From Chaetoceros tenuissimus (taxonomy: Eukaryota > Bacillariophyta > Thalassiosirophyceae > Chaetocerotales > Chaetocerotaceae): a stretch of 64,000 nucleotides of DNA. Location of the stretch: positions 620,001-684,000 of the forward strand of contig BLLK01000069.1 in NCBI GenBank assembly GCA_021927905.1, written 5' to 3'. The notes beneath the pieces were generated by a model. That model had not been told where the DNA came from and did no database searches. It saw only the letters and a list, made by a program, of their open reading frames with translations. Made by a program: the position numbers and the translations under genes. Every line of letters begins with the position of its first letter. The stretch's first letter is position 1. Positions 1-11,356 of the stretch are shown here, piece after piece.

Positions 1-3000
1 AGCAACCAGAGATTTCTATAAGACCAAGCAGATGGGTAAGCCTCTGGAGGATTACCAAGCGGATTTTGAGAATGCACAGGAATTAGTGGCTCAAGCAGGT
101 GTTGATATTGTCGACCATGAAGACCTATTGAAGAAAGAGAAAGCTAAGGACCCAACCATCACAGATGAAGATGTAAGACAGAAGTATGCGGCGATGGCAT
201 TCCTCATGAATGCAGATGTGAAAAGATTTGGAGGACTTTGGGATCATCTACACAATAGTCTATTGCAAGGACAGGACAATTATCCTACGACAATGGCTGC
301 AGCAATCCACATGATGACAAATTGGAAGAGTGGAAACAACAACAATGGCGATAGAAGTAATAATCAGCAGAGGAACAGAGGAGCAGGACGCAACGGTATG
401 CAATTTGCACAGAGCGGAGGTGCAACGACATGTCAGGCGGTAGCAGGTAGAACAGGACCGCTACGCCCTGACATTACCTGCTACAGGTGCAACACACCTG
501 GACATTATGCAAATGATTGTCCGAATGAGAATGGCACCACAGGTAATTATATCATTCTCTCACAATTTGGCTACATTTTTGTCCAGTCGCAACCACGACT
601 CCCTGAGTCGCTTATCATTGTCGATACCGGCTCAACTTTCTCTTCTTTCTTTAACAGGGGGTTGATGGTAGGAGTAGGTGTGTGTTTGCCAATCCGAGGA
701 CATACGAATGGAGGATTCATGGACTATGACAAGAGAGGTCATATTAAGTTGTTACCAGCTTTGACTGCTTACTTCAATAGCAAGTCTCTGGCTAATATCC
801 TTAGTATGGCTGATCTGGAGCGGTATTACAGAGTTTTCAAAGACTCCCAACATTCCAGCAGCTTCTTTGTTTTTATCTCCGACGATTACATCTTGGAATT
901 CAAACAATTAAGCAATGGTCTCTACGGTTTCGATGTCAACAGTAGTAGTAACCTAAACAGGATTCACACATCTACTTCCTTCCATCACCTCTTCTTTTCA
1001 ACTGTTAAAGCTAACAAGAGATTCTTCTCCAACGCTGAAGTGGAAGGAGCGGAGAAGGCGAGAATACTTCAAGGAAGGATGGGTTGGCCTTCTGATGCAG
1101 AATTTAAGCGCATTTTAAGTGGACAAGGCAACAGTATTATTAATGCCCCCGTAACAGCAGAGGACGTTACTAGAGCAAGAGCAATTTATGGGGGATCGGC
1201 CGAGCAACTCATCGTAGGCAAAACAGTAAGAAAGCGAGCGAACAAAAAGAACAAGATACTCAGAACTGCTTTACCATCAGAATTAGTACGCCACCATCCT
1301 ACAGAGATATTGGACATAGACTTTTTCTATAGTGACTATGCCCCATACCTCATCATAAGGGGCAGAAATATCCTCTTCATCATTGGAGTCACATTTAACA
1401 AACGAAAAATAAGTGCAACAGGAAGAATAACATACTACAGACCAACAGATGAAATAGTGAAGGCATTAAACGACGCAATAGCATTACACAACAATAGAGG
1501 CTTCACCGTCGAACTAGTGAATGGAGATAATGAGTTTGAGAGAATTAAAGGGAAGGTGAATGCAACAGTTGAAACTTGTGCTGCAAACGAACATAATCCT
1601 TTTGCTGAGAGAGAAATCAGATTTGTAAAAGACAGACAGAGATGTTACTGGGACAAGCTACCATATAAACAAGTTCCAAAGATCATGGTAGACGAAAATA
1701 TCATCGATGTATTCTACTGGATCAATCAACATCTAAGAGAAGGAAGCATTGCAAAAGACATAAGCCCTGGAGCTGTAATAGAAGGTCGAGGCCCACATGA
1801 TGCTGGTAACCTCGAAGTTACTTTCGGAGCATATTGTTTGGTGTACAGAGAGTCGAAGAATAATAGACAACCAAGATCCATACGCGGAATAGCACTACGA
1901 CCTTCCAATTCCCAAGGAGGGTACTACTTTATGTCTTTGAACACCGGAAAGAGAATACATGGCCATCAATGGGATGAATTAGCAATCACTGATGAGGTAA
2001 TTGACAGAGTACACGAGCTAGCTGCGAAAGAGAAAGCGGATTTCTTAGATGAGGATGGAATCCCTAAACTTGGCTTGTCACCTGGACACAACATGACTAT
2101 TGATGATACTGACATAGATGAGGAAGATTCAGATGATGGTAGTGTTTACGTGTATGATGATGTCACAGTATCATCCACTAGCAGTGAAGAAGAACCAGAC
2201 GGACCTGATGACAGCTCCTACCATGCTTTGGACGTAGATGATGATGAATCACTATCTGAAGATTCAGAAGTAGATGTTTCGGAGGAAGAAGAAAGGAGCG
2301 AAGATACTAGTGATGAGCATGAAGGATCAAGGAGCGAGGATGTTGAACCAAGGAGCGAGGAAGTTGAACCAAGGAGCGAAGACGATGCGGATGTAGAAGA
2401 TAATAGCGTAGAGTCAAATGACAAGGATACCGGATCAGAATACGAAGGAGAAGATAGCAATGAAACTACAGATAGTAATGGTGCAAAAGAAAGACCGCAG
2501 AGATCCCAAAGGGCTAGGAGACCACCGCAAGATCCTTTGAACAACATAGGCAGTACTGATGGAAAAAGCTACATGCAGACAGAGGAGTTCAACTTCTCAA
2601 ACTTAGCTGAGAACCTCAACCATACTACTACAAGACAATTGTATTCAAGGGCAGTAGACTACATGTTCAACCAGATGACAGCAACTGAAGGAATTAAGAT
2701 ATTTCAGGAGCGAGCAGTCGCGGCTTTGATAAAGGAATACAAGCAGCTGAACGACATGTGTGTACTGGGAGTAATTGACTACGACTCTTTGACTGCGGAA
2801 CAGAAGGCAAAGGCATTGAGAGCGATAAATTTAATTAAAGAGAAAAGAGATGGAAAAATCAAGGGTAGGTGTTGCAGTGATGGAAGTGGACAAAGGAAGT
2901 TTGTTCCCAGAGAAGAAGCATCATCATCAACCATGTCAGTCAAATCACTGATAGCATTAGTAACCATTTTTGCGTTCGAGAAAAGAGATGTGGCGGTATT

Positions 3001-4480
3001 CGATGTTCCAGGTGCTTACTTACATGCCGACTTACCGGATGACAAGTTTGCACTGTTGAAATTCGAAGGACAATTTGTAGATATCATGGTGGAAGTTAAT
3101 CCAGATTTTGCTGAAAGCGTAAGATACGAGAAAGGGAAGAAGGTGTTATACTGTAGGATCTTGAAGGCTCTCTATGGTATGATTGAGTCGGCATTATTGT
3201 GGTATAACATGTTTGCTGATGTGCTGATGCAAGAAGGGTTCAAAATAAACAAGATAGACAAGTGTGTAGCGAATAAAACTGTAGACGGGAAACAACTCAC
3301 AATTGGGTGGTATGTGGATGATAACATTGTTGGTGGACAAACTAAGGCAGTCACCGACCTCATCGACAAGATCAACAAACGATTCCCAGGACTGACAATA
3401 CAACGAGGGAAGAAGCTTGAATTCCTGGGCATAGATTTTTACTTTAGAGGAGATGGAAAAGTAGACGTCGGTACGGTGCCGTATATCAAGCAAATGATCA
3501 AGGATCTTGAGGAGGAATTAGGTATGGTACTAAATAGAAAGTACACGACACCACATGCAAAGTGGTTATTCAAAGTGAACAAGAAATCACCAAAGCTGAA
3601 TAGAGAGAAAGCCGACATATTTTTGAAATACATAATGAAAGTAGCGTGGGCTATGAAAAGGAGTAGAGTAGACTTGGAGTTCACTAACACTTTCTTGATG
3701 ACTAGGGTGCATGAACCGAATAGGGAAGATTGGCACAAGTTTATGCGAATGATGAGCTGGATAAAGACTACTCAAGACGATCTCAGGACCGTAGGGGCTG
3801 ATGACTTGTTGCACATGCTAACCATGACGGATTCGGCTCATGCTGTCCACAATGATATGAGAGGACATACAGGGCAAATAATCACGATGGGTACAGGTGT
3901 ACTAGATCAGAAAGCATCCAAACAAAAGATGAATACACGTAGTTCGACTGATTGCGAATTAGTGGGAACAAGTGAGGGATTGCCGAAGAACATTTATTTC
4001 GAAATGTTCATGGAAGAACAAGGATACAAACTTGAGAGTAATGTGTTGGCAAAGGATAATGAGTCAGAAATTAAGATCTTGAAGAATGGTCGGGATTCGT
4101 GTACGTCGAATATGAAGCATGTAGCAATTAAACAATTCTGGTCAACGGATAGAATCAAGAATGGAAATATTGAAGTTGTATATTGTCCGACTGACGAAAT
4201 GATTGCCGATTACAACACGAAGCCACTGATGGGTAAGGGCTTTACGAACTTTAGAAGAGCAATAATGGGATGGGACCATATAAGCGTATCATATACAGGG
4301 TACACTCACCCGAAGGAGCGCGTTGGAAATAATAAAAGGAAGGCAACCAATGACGGTAGTAGCAATCATGCTAAAATTGTAGAACGCCAAAAGAAAACGT
4401 ACGCGGAGGCAGTAAAGGCTCAGAATGAAGAATGTGTGGAGGAGATGAAGCAGCACGTAACAGCAGCATCATCTCATTAA
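1..4480 (+). mobile_element. Ty1/copia-like LTR retrotransposon, coding region (5' end outside window)
   Basis: One long open frame (32-4480, about 1,480 codons inside the window) carries the parts of a copia polyprotein in copia order. There is a gag C-terminus with a zinc knuckle (CYRCNTPGHYANDC, near residue 150), an aspartic protease-like IVDTGST, an integrase region (about residues 420-620), a very acidic linker rich in Asp/Glu/Ser (about 690-850), a reverse transcriptase with YVDD (in WYVDDNIVGG), and an RNase H-like end. Integrase before reverse transcriptase is diagnostic of Ty1/copia rather than gypsy. The 5' LTR and most of gag lie outside the window. A purine-rich run at about 4588-4600 could be the polypurine tract, but no recognisable 3' LTR fits before the next gene at 4675. 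The visible coding part looks whole, which suggests a fairly young insertion. Confidence 0.93.
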
Positions 4481-4674
4481 ATAGAAACCATCCGTTTCTG
4501 TATCGAGTAAACTAAAACTATAGAAGACCAAGTACTTCATCTAGCTACAGAGTATTATATACTACATAGCTTAAGGGCAAGTAGCTACCAAAGGAGAGGT
4601 ATTTCAATGATTACTTCGAACCATAACAGTATAGTTCATAAAACAAAAACATTCCATACTCAACTCTATCAAAT
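4481..4674. other. Gap between copia element and next gene
   Basis: About 190 bases. They include a purine-rich run (about 4588-4600) that may be the element's polypurine tract. No LTR-like end or host promoter motif can be assigned with confidence. Confidence 0.4.
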
Positions 4675-5810
4675 ATGCAATTATCTTGCGCTCTCAATAC
4701 ATTAGTTGAAATCATTTTCAACGAAGAAGCAACCTATGGTGATCTACTTTATGTTGTGCTCTTCTTTTCATTCTTTTGGTTCCTTGTTTTTACTGCTGCA
4801 GCTATCATCATTCGCCCCTTTACTTATGGAAAATCATGGCTCGTTGCAGCTGGGGAGAGAGATTACGAAAGAGGTGGTAAAGATTTTAATAAAAAGATTG
4901 GTCTTCCAAGTCAAACAAAAGAAGCATTTGTTGAGTCTTTTATGAGCCGCTGGTCATGGACTATATCGCTTGCATTACAACATTTAGTTGGAGGTGCGTT
5001 CTGTATTCCCGCATTGGTTCCAGGACATTTTGGACTTGATCACTCTACTGCATCAAGTTTGGCCTGTCTTGGAATTTTAAGTGAAATGGGATGGGAACTT
5101 GAAGATATGGCTGCTATCCTCTATAAACGTTTTGCTTTTGCAAATGGGAAAAATGAGGTTTCAAATACTCTATTGGTGGTCCTTGCTATCCATCATAGTC
5201 TTACTTGTATCCTTGGCCTACCAGCAGTCATGAATTATCGCAACATGAGTACATTGCATTGGTTGTGTTTTGATCTTCAGGCGGCTGCGGGTATTGCGAT
5301 TGTTGTAATTGAATACACCAAAGTCCTCGACATAAAGAAGAAAAGTGAACTCCTACAATTTCAGACTTTGACTGGTTTGACTCTTGCTTTTATGGTACTG
5401 TATATTCACGTGCAATCCATTGGACATACCTATGCTTCGAATTTTTCTCGATGTGGTATGCCGATAGAAACTGGCCACTTCTCATTATAGGATCTGCAGT
5501 TTCGATTATTTTTACAGTTGTCGTCAACTATGGCATTTGTATCCAGCCCTTCTATACAAGATTTCTAAAGTATCTCAACTATGCCGTCAATTTGGATGTC
5601 TCAGAGCCCAGCAAAGAAAACGAGCAGATGTCTACAGACCCATTGAATTTGACTAAACATTTGTACAACATCAAGGTAGAAATGTTTCAATCTTCATTTC
5701 CTCAGAAGCAGATAGCACGCAGAGCAACCATGTTGTCTTCTTTACTTGCAACAAGAAGAGCAAGTCAAGTGCTTTCTTCTCCAGTCTTGAGGAAATCGAT
5801 TTGTATATAA
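4675..5810 (+). CDS. Multi-pass membrane protein, TLC-like in layout, with one frame break
   Basis: The first frame (4675-5490) encodes a polytopic membrane protein with about six hydrophobic segments and the motif AIHHSLTCILG in a central helix. The homologous reading does not end where this frame stops. From about 5403 the next frame reads YSRAIHWTYLCFEFFSMWYA and then a hydrophobic helix and a basic tail, ending at 5810. The switch lies between about 5349 and 5403. Removing two bases near CTGTATATTCACG, or an equivalent indel, would join the frames. No GT-AG intron of usual size explains it. Total length would be about 377 residues. Paired histidines in membrane helices recall TRAM-LAG1-CLN8 (TLC) proteins, but I cannot confirm the family. 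This is either a decayed gene or a sequencing indel. Confidence 0.65.
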
Positions 5811-5934
5811 AGTAAGGGATATAAAATATATTTTAATGAAATGAAAATCATCATAAAGAGACATTATGTTATTATATATCTTCATAATCATGATTCAATT
5901 TATCTTCATCTGGGTTTATTAATCGTCCAATTTA

Positions 5935-6921
5935 TTATTCATAAGAATATGGTTTGTAGTCAATGCTAATCAATTGTGCTTCTCCCTTTATTGATATTGC
6001 CCACGCAGAGCCATAATTTGAATTGTCAGTAGGTGTGTTCATTTTTGCAATACCTTCCTTATCTGTTGTGGAAGCAACAAGTTTACCATCCACATACCAG
6101 TTGCCTTCTTCGACCTTGATTATGGAGCCTACCTGCACCTCCATGCCACTAATGTCAGTTCTTGTACCGCCATTCAAAGCGCAGGATCGGACTGTATCAA
6201 CAGCGCAAGTATTAGCAATATCACCTACACCTGTACTCTGGGAGTAATCAAATTTACATGCACTCCAGTCGTTGCTAGTAAAGTATTGATATCCGATTTG
6301 AAAACGCTCAACTTCCCCCAGCTTGATTTCGAAACACTTTACATTTCTAGTATGACCTTGCTGAGTTAGTTCAAAAGTACACCAGTCTTTAGAGAGAATA
6401 CGAGTATGACCTCCTTTTGTCAACTCATAAACATCTTCTTTATCATCGGGAACATAGCATGGTACAAACCATGTTGGATACACACCATCCGTCATGCCAT
6501 AGTATTCGAGCAATCTGTAGAATTTTACATTTCCTTGAGGTGCAGTCACAGGAAATTTAGGCGATTCGATACTTTTATCACGTAGAAAATCAATCATCAT
6601 CTTGAAATCATCAAAGTCATGATCCAAAAAGAAATGTCCATTCTCATCCTTTTCGAGAGAATCATCCCATCTGCCTGAAAACTTAGATGCAAGCATAGAC
6701 CCTTCAATAGAGCATAAAGTTCTACGCAAGACATCTAATCTCTTTCCGCCAATATTAAGATGAATAACATCACTCGGACTTGTATCCCCATAGGCTTTGC
6801 TGATATCAATATCAACACGCTCCATTTTTTCATTCAGCTCGGCCTCTCTTTCATCGAGCTCTAACTCTCTTTTCTTCAGGGCTTGTGTAAGCGATTCTAA
6901 TGCATTTCCTATATCTGTCAT
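5935..6921 (-). CDS. BTB/POZ (T1, KCTD-like) domain protein, copy 1
   Basis: A 328-residue intronless protein. Residues about 8-45 form a short charged coiled coil (EREAELNEKME). Residues about 50-145 form a T1-type BTB domain with the hallmark DVIHLNIGGKRLDVLRRTL and later DDFKMMIDFLRD, as in potassium-channel tetramerisation and KCTD proteins. No membrane segment is present, so this is not a channel. The C-terminal half holds a module shared by all three paralogues here (GVGDIANTCAVDT, LNGGTRTDI, WYVDGKLVAS), perhaps a SPRY-like beta-sandwich. KCTD proteins commonly act as cullin-3 adaptors; that role is only inferred. The start ATG at 6921 matches the MTD start of copy 3. A palindromic repeat shared with copy 3 lies about 160-240 bases upstream. 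Confidence 0.85.
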   Translation of the reverse strand: MTDIGNALESLTQALKKRELELDEREAELNEKMERVDIDISKAYGDTSPSDVIHLNIGGKRLDVLRRTLCSIEGSMLASKFSGRWDDSLEKDENGHFFLDHDFDDFKMMIDFLRDKSIESPKFPVTAPQGNVKFYRLLEYYGMTDGVYPTWFVPCYVPDDKEDVYELTKGGHTRILSKDWCTFELTQQGHTRNVKCFEIKLGEVERFQIGYQYFTSNDWSACKFDYSQSTGVGDIANTCAVDTVRSCALNGGTRTDISGMEVQVGSIIKVEEGNWYVDGKLVASTTDKEGIAKMNTPTDNSNYGSAWAISIKGEAQLISIDYKPYSYE

Positions 6922-7426
6922 TTTTATTTTTGATCTGTGTGTAATCTATGTGGTCGATGTATTTTCATGTATAGAAATATAAATATTGAGCATATCTTAG
7001 GTTATCTTGCTTCCTACGATTGCTTTTTTTACTGTAGCCAGTCGTCAGTCGTTCTTTTTTCCATTGCCAATGCTGCTTCAAAAATGAAGGCTTTTCAGAC
7101 ATCTATCTATGATGTCACAATGACATCATCTATATGTCGTGTTTGAAATGATCGGAACAATGCCGTCTTCATTCTGTTGTACATGCAACTGTTTTCTTCT
7201 GCGGTATTGAGGAAAGAACTCTGTAATCATTGGTAGGGAAAGCTTTGTACATAATATTGTTATTGAATAAGTTTATAAAATAAAGTACAGTCTACTGATT
7301 ATGCACCGATTTTAACTCCTTCAGTCAATGATCTGTAACCCTTCAAATTCGACTTTTCTAGTCTATGACGTTAAAGTTCAATATGAATTGTTTTCAACTT
7401 CATTTAAAAAGGACGAGTGAATCAAA
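6922..7426. other. Intergenic region upstream of BTB copy 1
   Basis: 505 bases holding the promoter side of copy 1 and the 3' side of copy 2. The only clear element is the palindromic repeat at about 7072-7138. No other gene is supported. Confidence 0.5.
7072..7138. repeat. Palindromic upstream repeat, copy 1
   Basis: A stretch of about 60 bases reading GCTTCAAAAATGAAGGCTTT and on to CTATGATGTCACAATGACAT. It shares long identity with 11165-11228 and 12590-12652. The core is a near-palindrome, TGATGTCA-N-ATGACATCA-like, resembling paired bZIP/CRE-type half sites. It lies about 160-220 bases upstream of the start of BTB copy 1, on the promoter side. Confidence 0.7.
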
Positions 7427-8403
7427 TTAAGCGTTCCTATTGTACTTGACATTCCTAACTTTGATATTGCCTTTCATTGAAAGGGCAAATCTGTCGCTGT
7501 GCCAATTATTGGGCTTACAAATTTGAATATCTCCTACTTTGGCTTCATCTTTTGCCACAAGTTCTCCATCGACATACCACTTACTTGGATTTTTCAACTC
7601 AACACGAATGATAGTACCTTCTTTAAATTCCACTTTTTCAATATTAGTTCTTGTCCCTCCATTGAGGAAACAAGATTTCCCTGCATCAAGAGCAATAGTG
7701 TTGCTAAGATCACCAACTCCCAAATTTTGCGAGTAGTTAAACTTATTTTCCTGATAGTTTATTAATCTTTCCATGCCGACTTGAAGACACTGAATCTCAC
7801 CAATATGAAGTTCTAACGACTCGATCCCTCGAAAATGTCCAACATGTTGTAAGTGAAACGAGCACAACTCTTTCGTATCCACTTTCAACTCGATTCCTTC
7901 TGTCAAAGTGACTGCATCTTCTACATCTGCTGGACTGTATATTTCTTTCAAAGTCACGGGATATATGCCTTCCATGATATTGTAGTAGTTAAGCATTCTA
8001 TAGAAATCTGTATCCCCTTTTGGTGCAGAGTATGGGTAATCTTTTGTTGCTATAGCCTTCTTCCGCAAGCAGTCAATCATCATCTTGAAACGATCAAAGT
8101 CTTCGTCAATAAAATAATTTCCATCTCTATCCTTTTCGAGAGAATCGTCCCATCTGCCTGAAAACTTAGATGCGAGCATAGATCCTTCGACAGAACATAA
8201 AGTTCTACGCAAGACGTCTAATCTCTTCCCACCAATATTAAGATGAATAACATCGCTCGGGCTAGTATTTCCATAAGTGCTGATGATTTCAGTTTTGAGC
8301 CTCTTCTGCTGTTCCGATAATTCAGATTCTCTCTCATCAAGCTCCCTCTCCCTTTTCTTCAGGGCTTGAGTTGGGATTCTAATGCACTTCCAACATCCGT
8401 CAT
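7427..8403 (-). pseudogene. BTB/POZ (T1, KCTD-like) domain protein, copy 2, N-terminal frameshift
   Basis: A paralogue of the neighbouring BTB genes. It has the same coiled coil (RERELDERESELSEQQ), the same BTB hallmark (DVIHLNIGGKRLDVLRRTL) and the C-terminal GVGDLSNTIALDA / WYVDGELVA module. The ancestral start is ATG at 8403 (MTDVGSALES), matching MTDIGNALES of copy 1. Relative to copy 1, one base is missing around 8365-8376, so the frame from that ATG stops after 14 residues. The long downstream frame has no ATG before one inside the BTB domain; its upstream extension begins only with TTG. The rest is uninterrupted to the stop at 7427, so the damage is recent, or a sequencing error. The upstream palindromic repeat seen near copies 1 and 3 is absent within 300 bases. 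Confidence 0.75.
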
Positions 8404-8680
8404 TCGTATTTGAAGTTATGTGCAATAATATTTTTTCCGAGTGCTTTTAGTATAGATTCTGACAATAGTATGATGAAGGAAGACTGATGTTTGTGGTATG
8501 TGCCTACTGCATTGGTTTCTGGGAAAACGTAGATACCTATTGCATCGATTTCCAGTAAAATAATTGTATCTGTATATGTCGGCGAACAGATAGGTCACGC
8601 TGTATTCAATCACAACTCAGTGTATTCTTGGGTTGAAAAATTATGGAGGTACGTTCTGAGATGGGTCTTCGATCAGCAGT

Positions 8681-8923
8681 ATGAATATAATTGGAAGTGG
8701 TAGTGGAAGTGAAGCAACAGAGATGAATTTTCCCGTACCAAGCCCTACTTCTTCGGGTTGGCGATTGCTGGCATCAAATACTGTTTCAATTGCATGGGAT
8801 GTATCTTTCATTCAATTCTACCCGAATACCGATTGCACAGGTACTCCACTGTCAGGAGGAAACTATCTTTCAAGTGGTAACGGTGGTGACAGTTCCACGT
8901 GGGGTCCACAATGTATTCAATAA
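8681..8923 (+). pseudogene. Fragment of a secreted beta-rich module
   Basis: An 80-codon open frame starting with ATG at 8681. It encodes a Gly/Ser/Thr-rich segment with VSFIQFYPNTDCTGTPLSGG and ending STWGPQCIQ. Two cysteines, aromatic residues and the DCTG motif suggest part of an extracellular beta-sandwich such as those repeated in diatom surface proteins. There is no signal peptide, and nothing recognisable continues on either side, so I read it as a detached domain fragment. It could also be an exon of a gene I cannot reconstruct. Confidence 0.35.
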
Positions 8924-9086
8924 TGGCTTGTCACATCGGTATGAAATATGAAGAATCGGGTTGTGTAGCATTGGATCAGAGAGCTGAGAGTACGTACGTA
9001 CTACCTGTACTGCGTATCAAAGCCCCCCTAAATAAGGCAGTAACCTAAAAATTAAAGTATGGTTATGGGATTCAATTTTGCCGCCG

Positions 9087-9216
9087 ATGGGCGGGAGACT
9101 AACAACTCCGTGTTAAATTAAATGGCTATCTGCTTGAGTCCCGTAAAGGCGGGAGACTAACAAATTCGTCTTAAATTAAATGGCTAGTCAAAAAGAATCC
9201 CATTGGTGCGGGAGAT
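9087..9216. repeat. Short tandem repeat, period about 58
   Basis: The unit begins GCGGGAGACTAACAA and includes TTAAATTAAATGGCTA. It starts at 9091 and again at 9149, and a third partial unit (GCGGGAGATA) starts at 9208. This gives two full copies and the beginning of a third, with spacings of 58 and 59 bases. No function is evident. Confidence 0.75.
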
Positions 9217-10722
9217 ATCTTTTGGCTCCAATTTTGAGGGGGGATATTTTCGTACGTATTAACTTGTACTGGGCTGCTTCCTGTCTACGTACTCATATCA
9301 TCCATTCAAAAAGGAATATAAAGAAAAGATCTCTCTCATCTCTCATCTCTCTCATCCTGGTATGTAATAATTTCATTATACTGCTTCATTGCTATGTTAC
9401 CAAGTTTGGAAGGTAAAGCGGCGGTGATAGGAGATGAAAGAGATGGTCGAAAAGAAGGAAGGCTACTATTTATATCTGTGGTGCATATCGTCGACAATAT
9501 CATGGGTATTGCAGTCCATCAAACTGCAAGATTTAGCCAAAGGGAAGCATCAAGCGTGTTTTATTTGTTGGTGTAGGAGACTCGATGCTTCTTCATGATC
9601 ATTTGAAGTTGTGGTTGGTTTGGAACTTGATCAAAAAGTCGTGCGTGGTTGCTTGAAAGACTTTGGAACTCAGCCTCACTTTCATGACAGTGTGTGAAAT
9701 GGTGAAGCTGATAGCACTCAGAATCGTAGTCCAGGAATTCTCATGGTAGTAGAAGTTGAAAATTTAGATGGTGATATCAAGGCTGAATCTCTTCAGAAAA
9801 AGGATGGTGGAGAGTCTTAGCGAGGCTGGCTTCAAAGTGGAGCTTACATCTGATCATTATTATTCTGATGGCATAGGGATACGTTGTTGCTAGATCTATC
9901 GCAGATTTGCAGTATGTAGGACTGGGTATTCACCTATTGAGCTCGATGGATAAGCAAGAGGAAGCGAAAGCAGTATTGATAAAAGCAGTAAGAGGGAGCA
10001 TTCGTTCAGTTTCAAGATGTCGAGTGATTGCAGGTGGAATGTTTGGAGCTGATTCTGCATTTCTACGCTTGGCCACAAAACTGCCAGCGATCACAAAACT
10101 GCCAGCCCGTATGTACAGTACGGGGTCCTACCGCGGTTAAACGTAGGATAAGTAGAAAATCACTCACAAAAATGACACCTTTAGTCTTGCTCTATAAAGC
10201 TAAAAAGTAAGCATACAACATACAACCAGCACATCACTGGTCTTGTAGAAATAGTAGATGCCATGTCTGCAGCTACAACGGTTTCTGTGGTATGTTTACA
10301 CCACTAATAACTCATATTATAAATGGTACTTTTCTGTCCTACTCTCTACGTGTTTTTCTACGTGAAAACCATACCGGGGAAATCATATAATTCCTCTATG
10401 TATTTCATGAAAAAAAATAAGTCTATACAAAATTCAACCATACAGATCTATTAAAAACAAACAACTTAGATGGTTTATAAATTCAGTTAGAATCAATTCA
10501 AACAAAAAACATGAATTAATACATGAGCTAAAATAGCTTAGTTAGTGTTTTTTGCGTGTTTTTCGTGAGGAAAGGAAAACCGCCGGCAGTTTTGTGGCCA
10601 AGCATAGATTTCAAAGGCGTATGTAGATATGATTCAGTGAAGGAAGTCGTAGAGATTAATTGTCCAGCTATGGAAATATAAAATGAATTCTCTGAGGCCG
10701 CAGCTGAAACTCTCACCGAACC

Positions 10723-11220
10723 GTGAAAAGTATTTGTATGGTAATTTCGAAAAGACTGCAAATATATGGACTTGTGAATGCGACCGTCATTGACCCGACT
10801 GCTGACAAGACTACTGCATCTATTTTGTTAAAAAAAATCGCCAGACGTAAGGACTTTCTATATAAGACACTTGCAACTGATTCCTTCTTAAATTTTACGC
10901 AGTTTGATAAGGATGATGAAAGTTGAAAGAAACACCTTCTGTGATTGTTCCTTGATGAAGTCTTTGTTGATGCTCCATGTTCCTTTTCCGAAGTTTCGTT
11001 CGTGAATACCAAGTCAAATGGGGAATTCAGTGTACTCATGACAAATGATGGAGAAGATCACTTAATTGGAAATTTGAGCAATACAGTAGCAGAGCCGAAT
11101 GCTCTTGAAGGTGATCTTACAGCAAGCGTGAAGGTGATGGTGATCAATGGAATACATACGAAATACAATGCCTACCGCAAAAATGAGGCTTATAGACATC
11201 TATCTATGATGTCATCATGA
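10723..11220 (+). pseudogene. Two same-frame ORF fragments, unknown
   Basis: Two open stretches in the same frame (10723-10926 and 10945-11220) are separated by two stops within about 20 bases. The first encodes LVNATVIDPTADKTTASILL and ends in DKDDES; the second has LDEVFVDAPCSFSEV and VKVMVINGIHTKYN. The second runs into the palindromic repeat at its 3' end. No family is recognised. It may be a decayed gene, and a small intron across the gap cannot be excluded, though no good splice pair is visible. Confidence 0.25.
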
Positions 11221-11228
11221 CATCAGCT
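11165..11228. repeat. Palindromic upstream repeat, copy 2 (stray)
   Basis: It matches 7072-7138 and 12590-12652: GCAAAAATGAGGCTTATAGA, then CTATGATGTCATCATGACAT. It sits just past the 3' end of BTB copy 3 rather than directly upstream of a BTB gene. It could be the displaced promoter element of copy 2, which lies 2.8 kb away on the same strand. Confidence 0.7.
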
Positions 11229-11356
11229 GATCTTCCAGGGACCTGTTCTTGAAAATTCCTCCCTTTTTTTGCATTATAATTTTCGGCCATTTTGTAAGAA
11301 ACCAAACTAGACTACATTTTACAAAGCTTTTTAAAATTAGTAATGCGATGGCACTG

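Larger units (their letters stand above)
8426..11356. other. Gene-poor stretch with tandem repeats and gene fragments
   Basis: About 2.9 kb between BTB copies 2 and 3 without a convincing intact gene. It holds a secreted-protein fragment (8681-8923), a 58-base tandem repeat (9087-9216), a short inverted repeat pair (about 10069-10090 and 10582-10602), two same-frame fragments on the plus strand (10723-11220), and a stray copy of the palindromic BTB-upstream repeat (about 11165-11228). Several short open frames (for example 9907-10140 plus, 10528-10761 minus) have no recognisable features. The stretch looks like insertion debris that may have separated copy 2 from its promoter. Confidence 0.5.

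Noticed and set aside
2218-2547. Minus-strand Ser/Leu-rich frame within the copia element
   Set aside because: It is the shadow of the acidic Asp/Glu/Ser linker on the opposite strand.
5456-5490. A 35-base GT...AG stretch that could be an intron in the membrane protein gene
   Set aside because: Both sides of it are already good coding sequence in the second frame (DRNWPLLIIG), and 35 bases is too short compared with the other introns here (70-85).
6023-8161. Plus-strand frames over the BTB genes
   Set aside because: They are antisense shadows of well-supported minus-strand genes.
9180-10140. Several short plus-strand frames (9180-9416, 9394-9576, 9907-10140)
   Set aside because: They have no domain, no consistent codon pattern and do not join through plausible introns; described only as gene-poor DNA.
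10069-10602. A MITE bounded by the inverted pair CTTGGCCACAAAACTGCC / GGCAGTTTTGTGGCCAAG
   Set aside because: Only about 20 bases match, the pair is not at clear element ends, and I see no target-site duplication.
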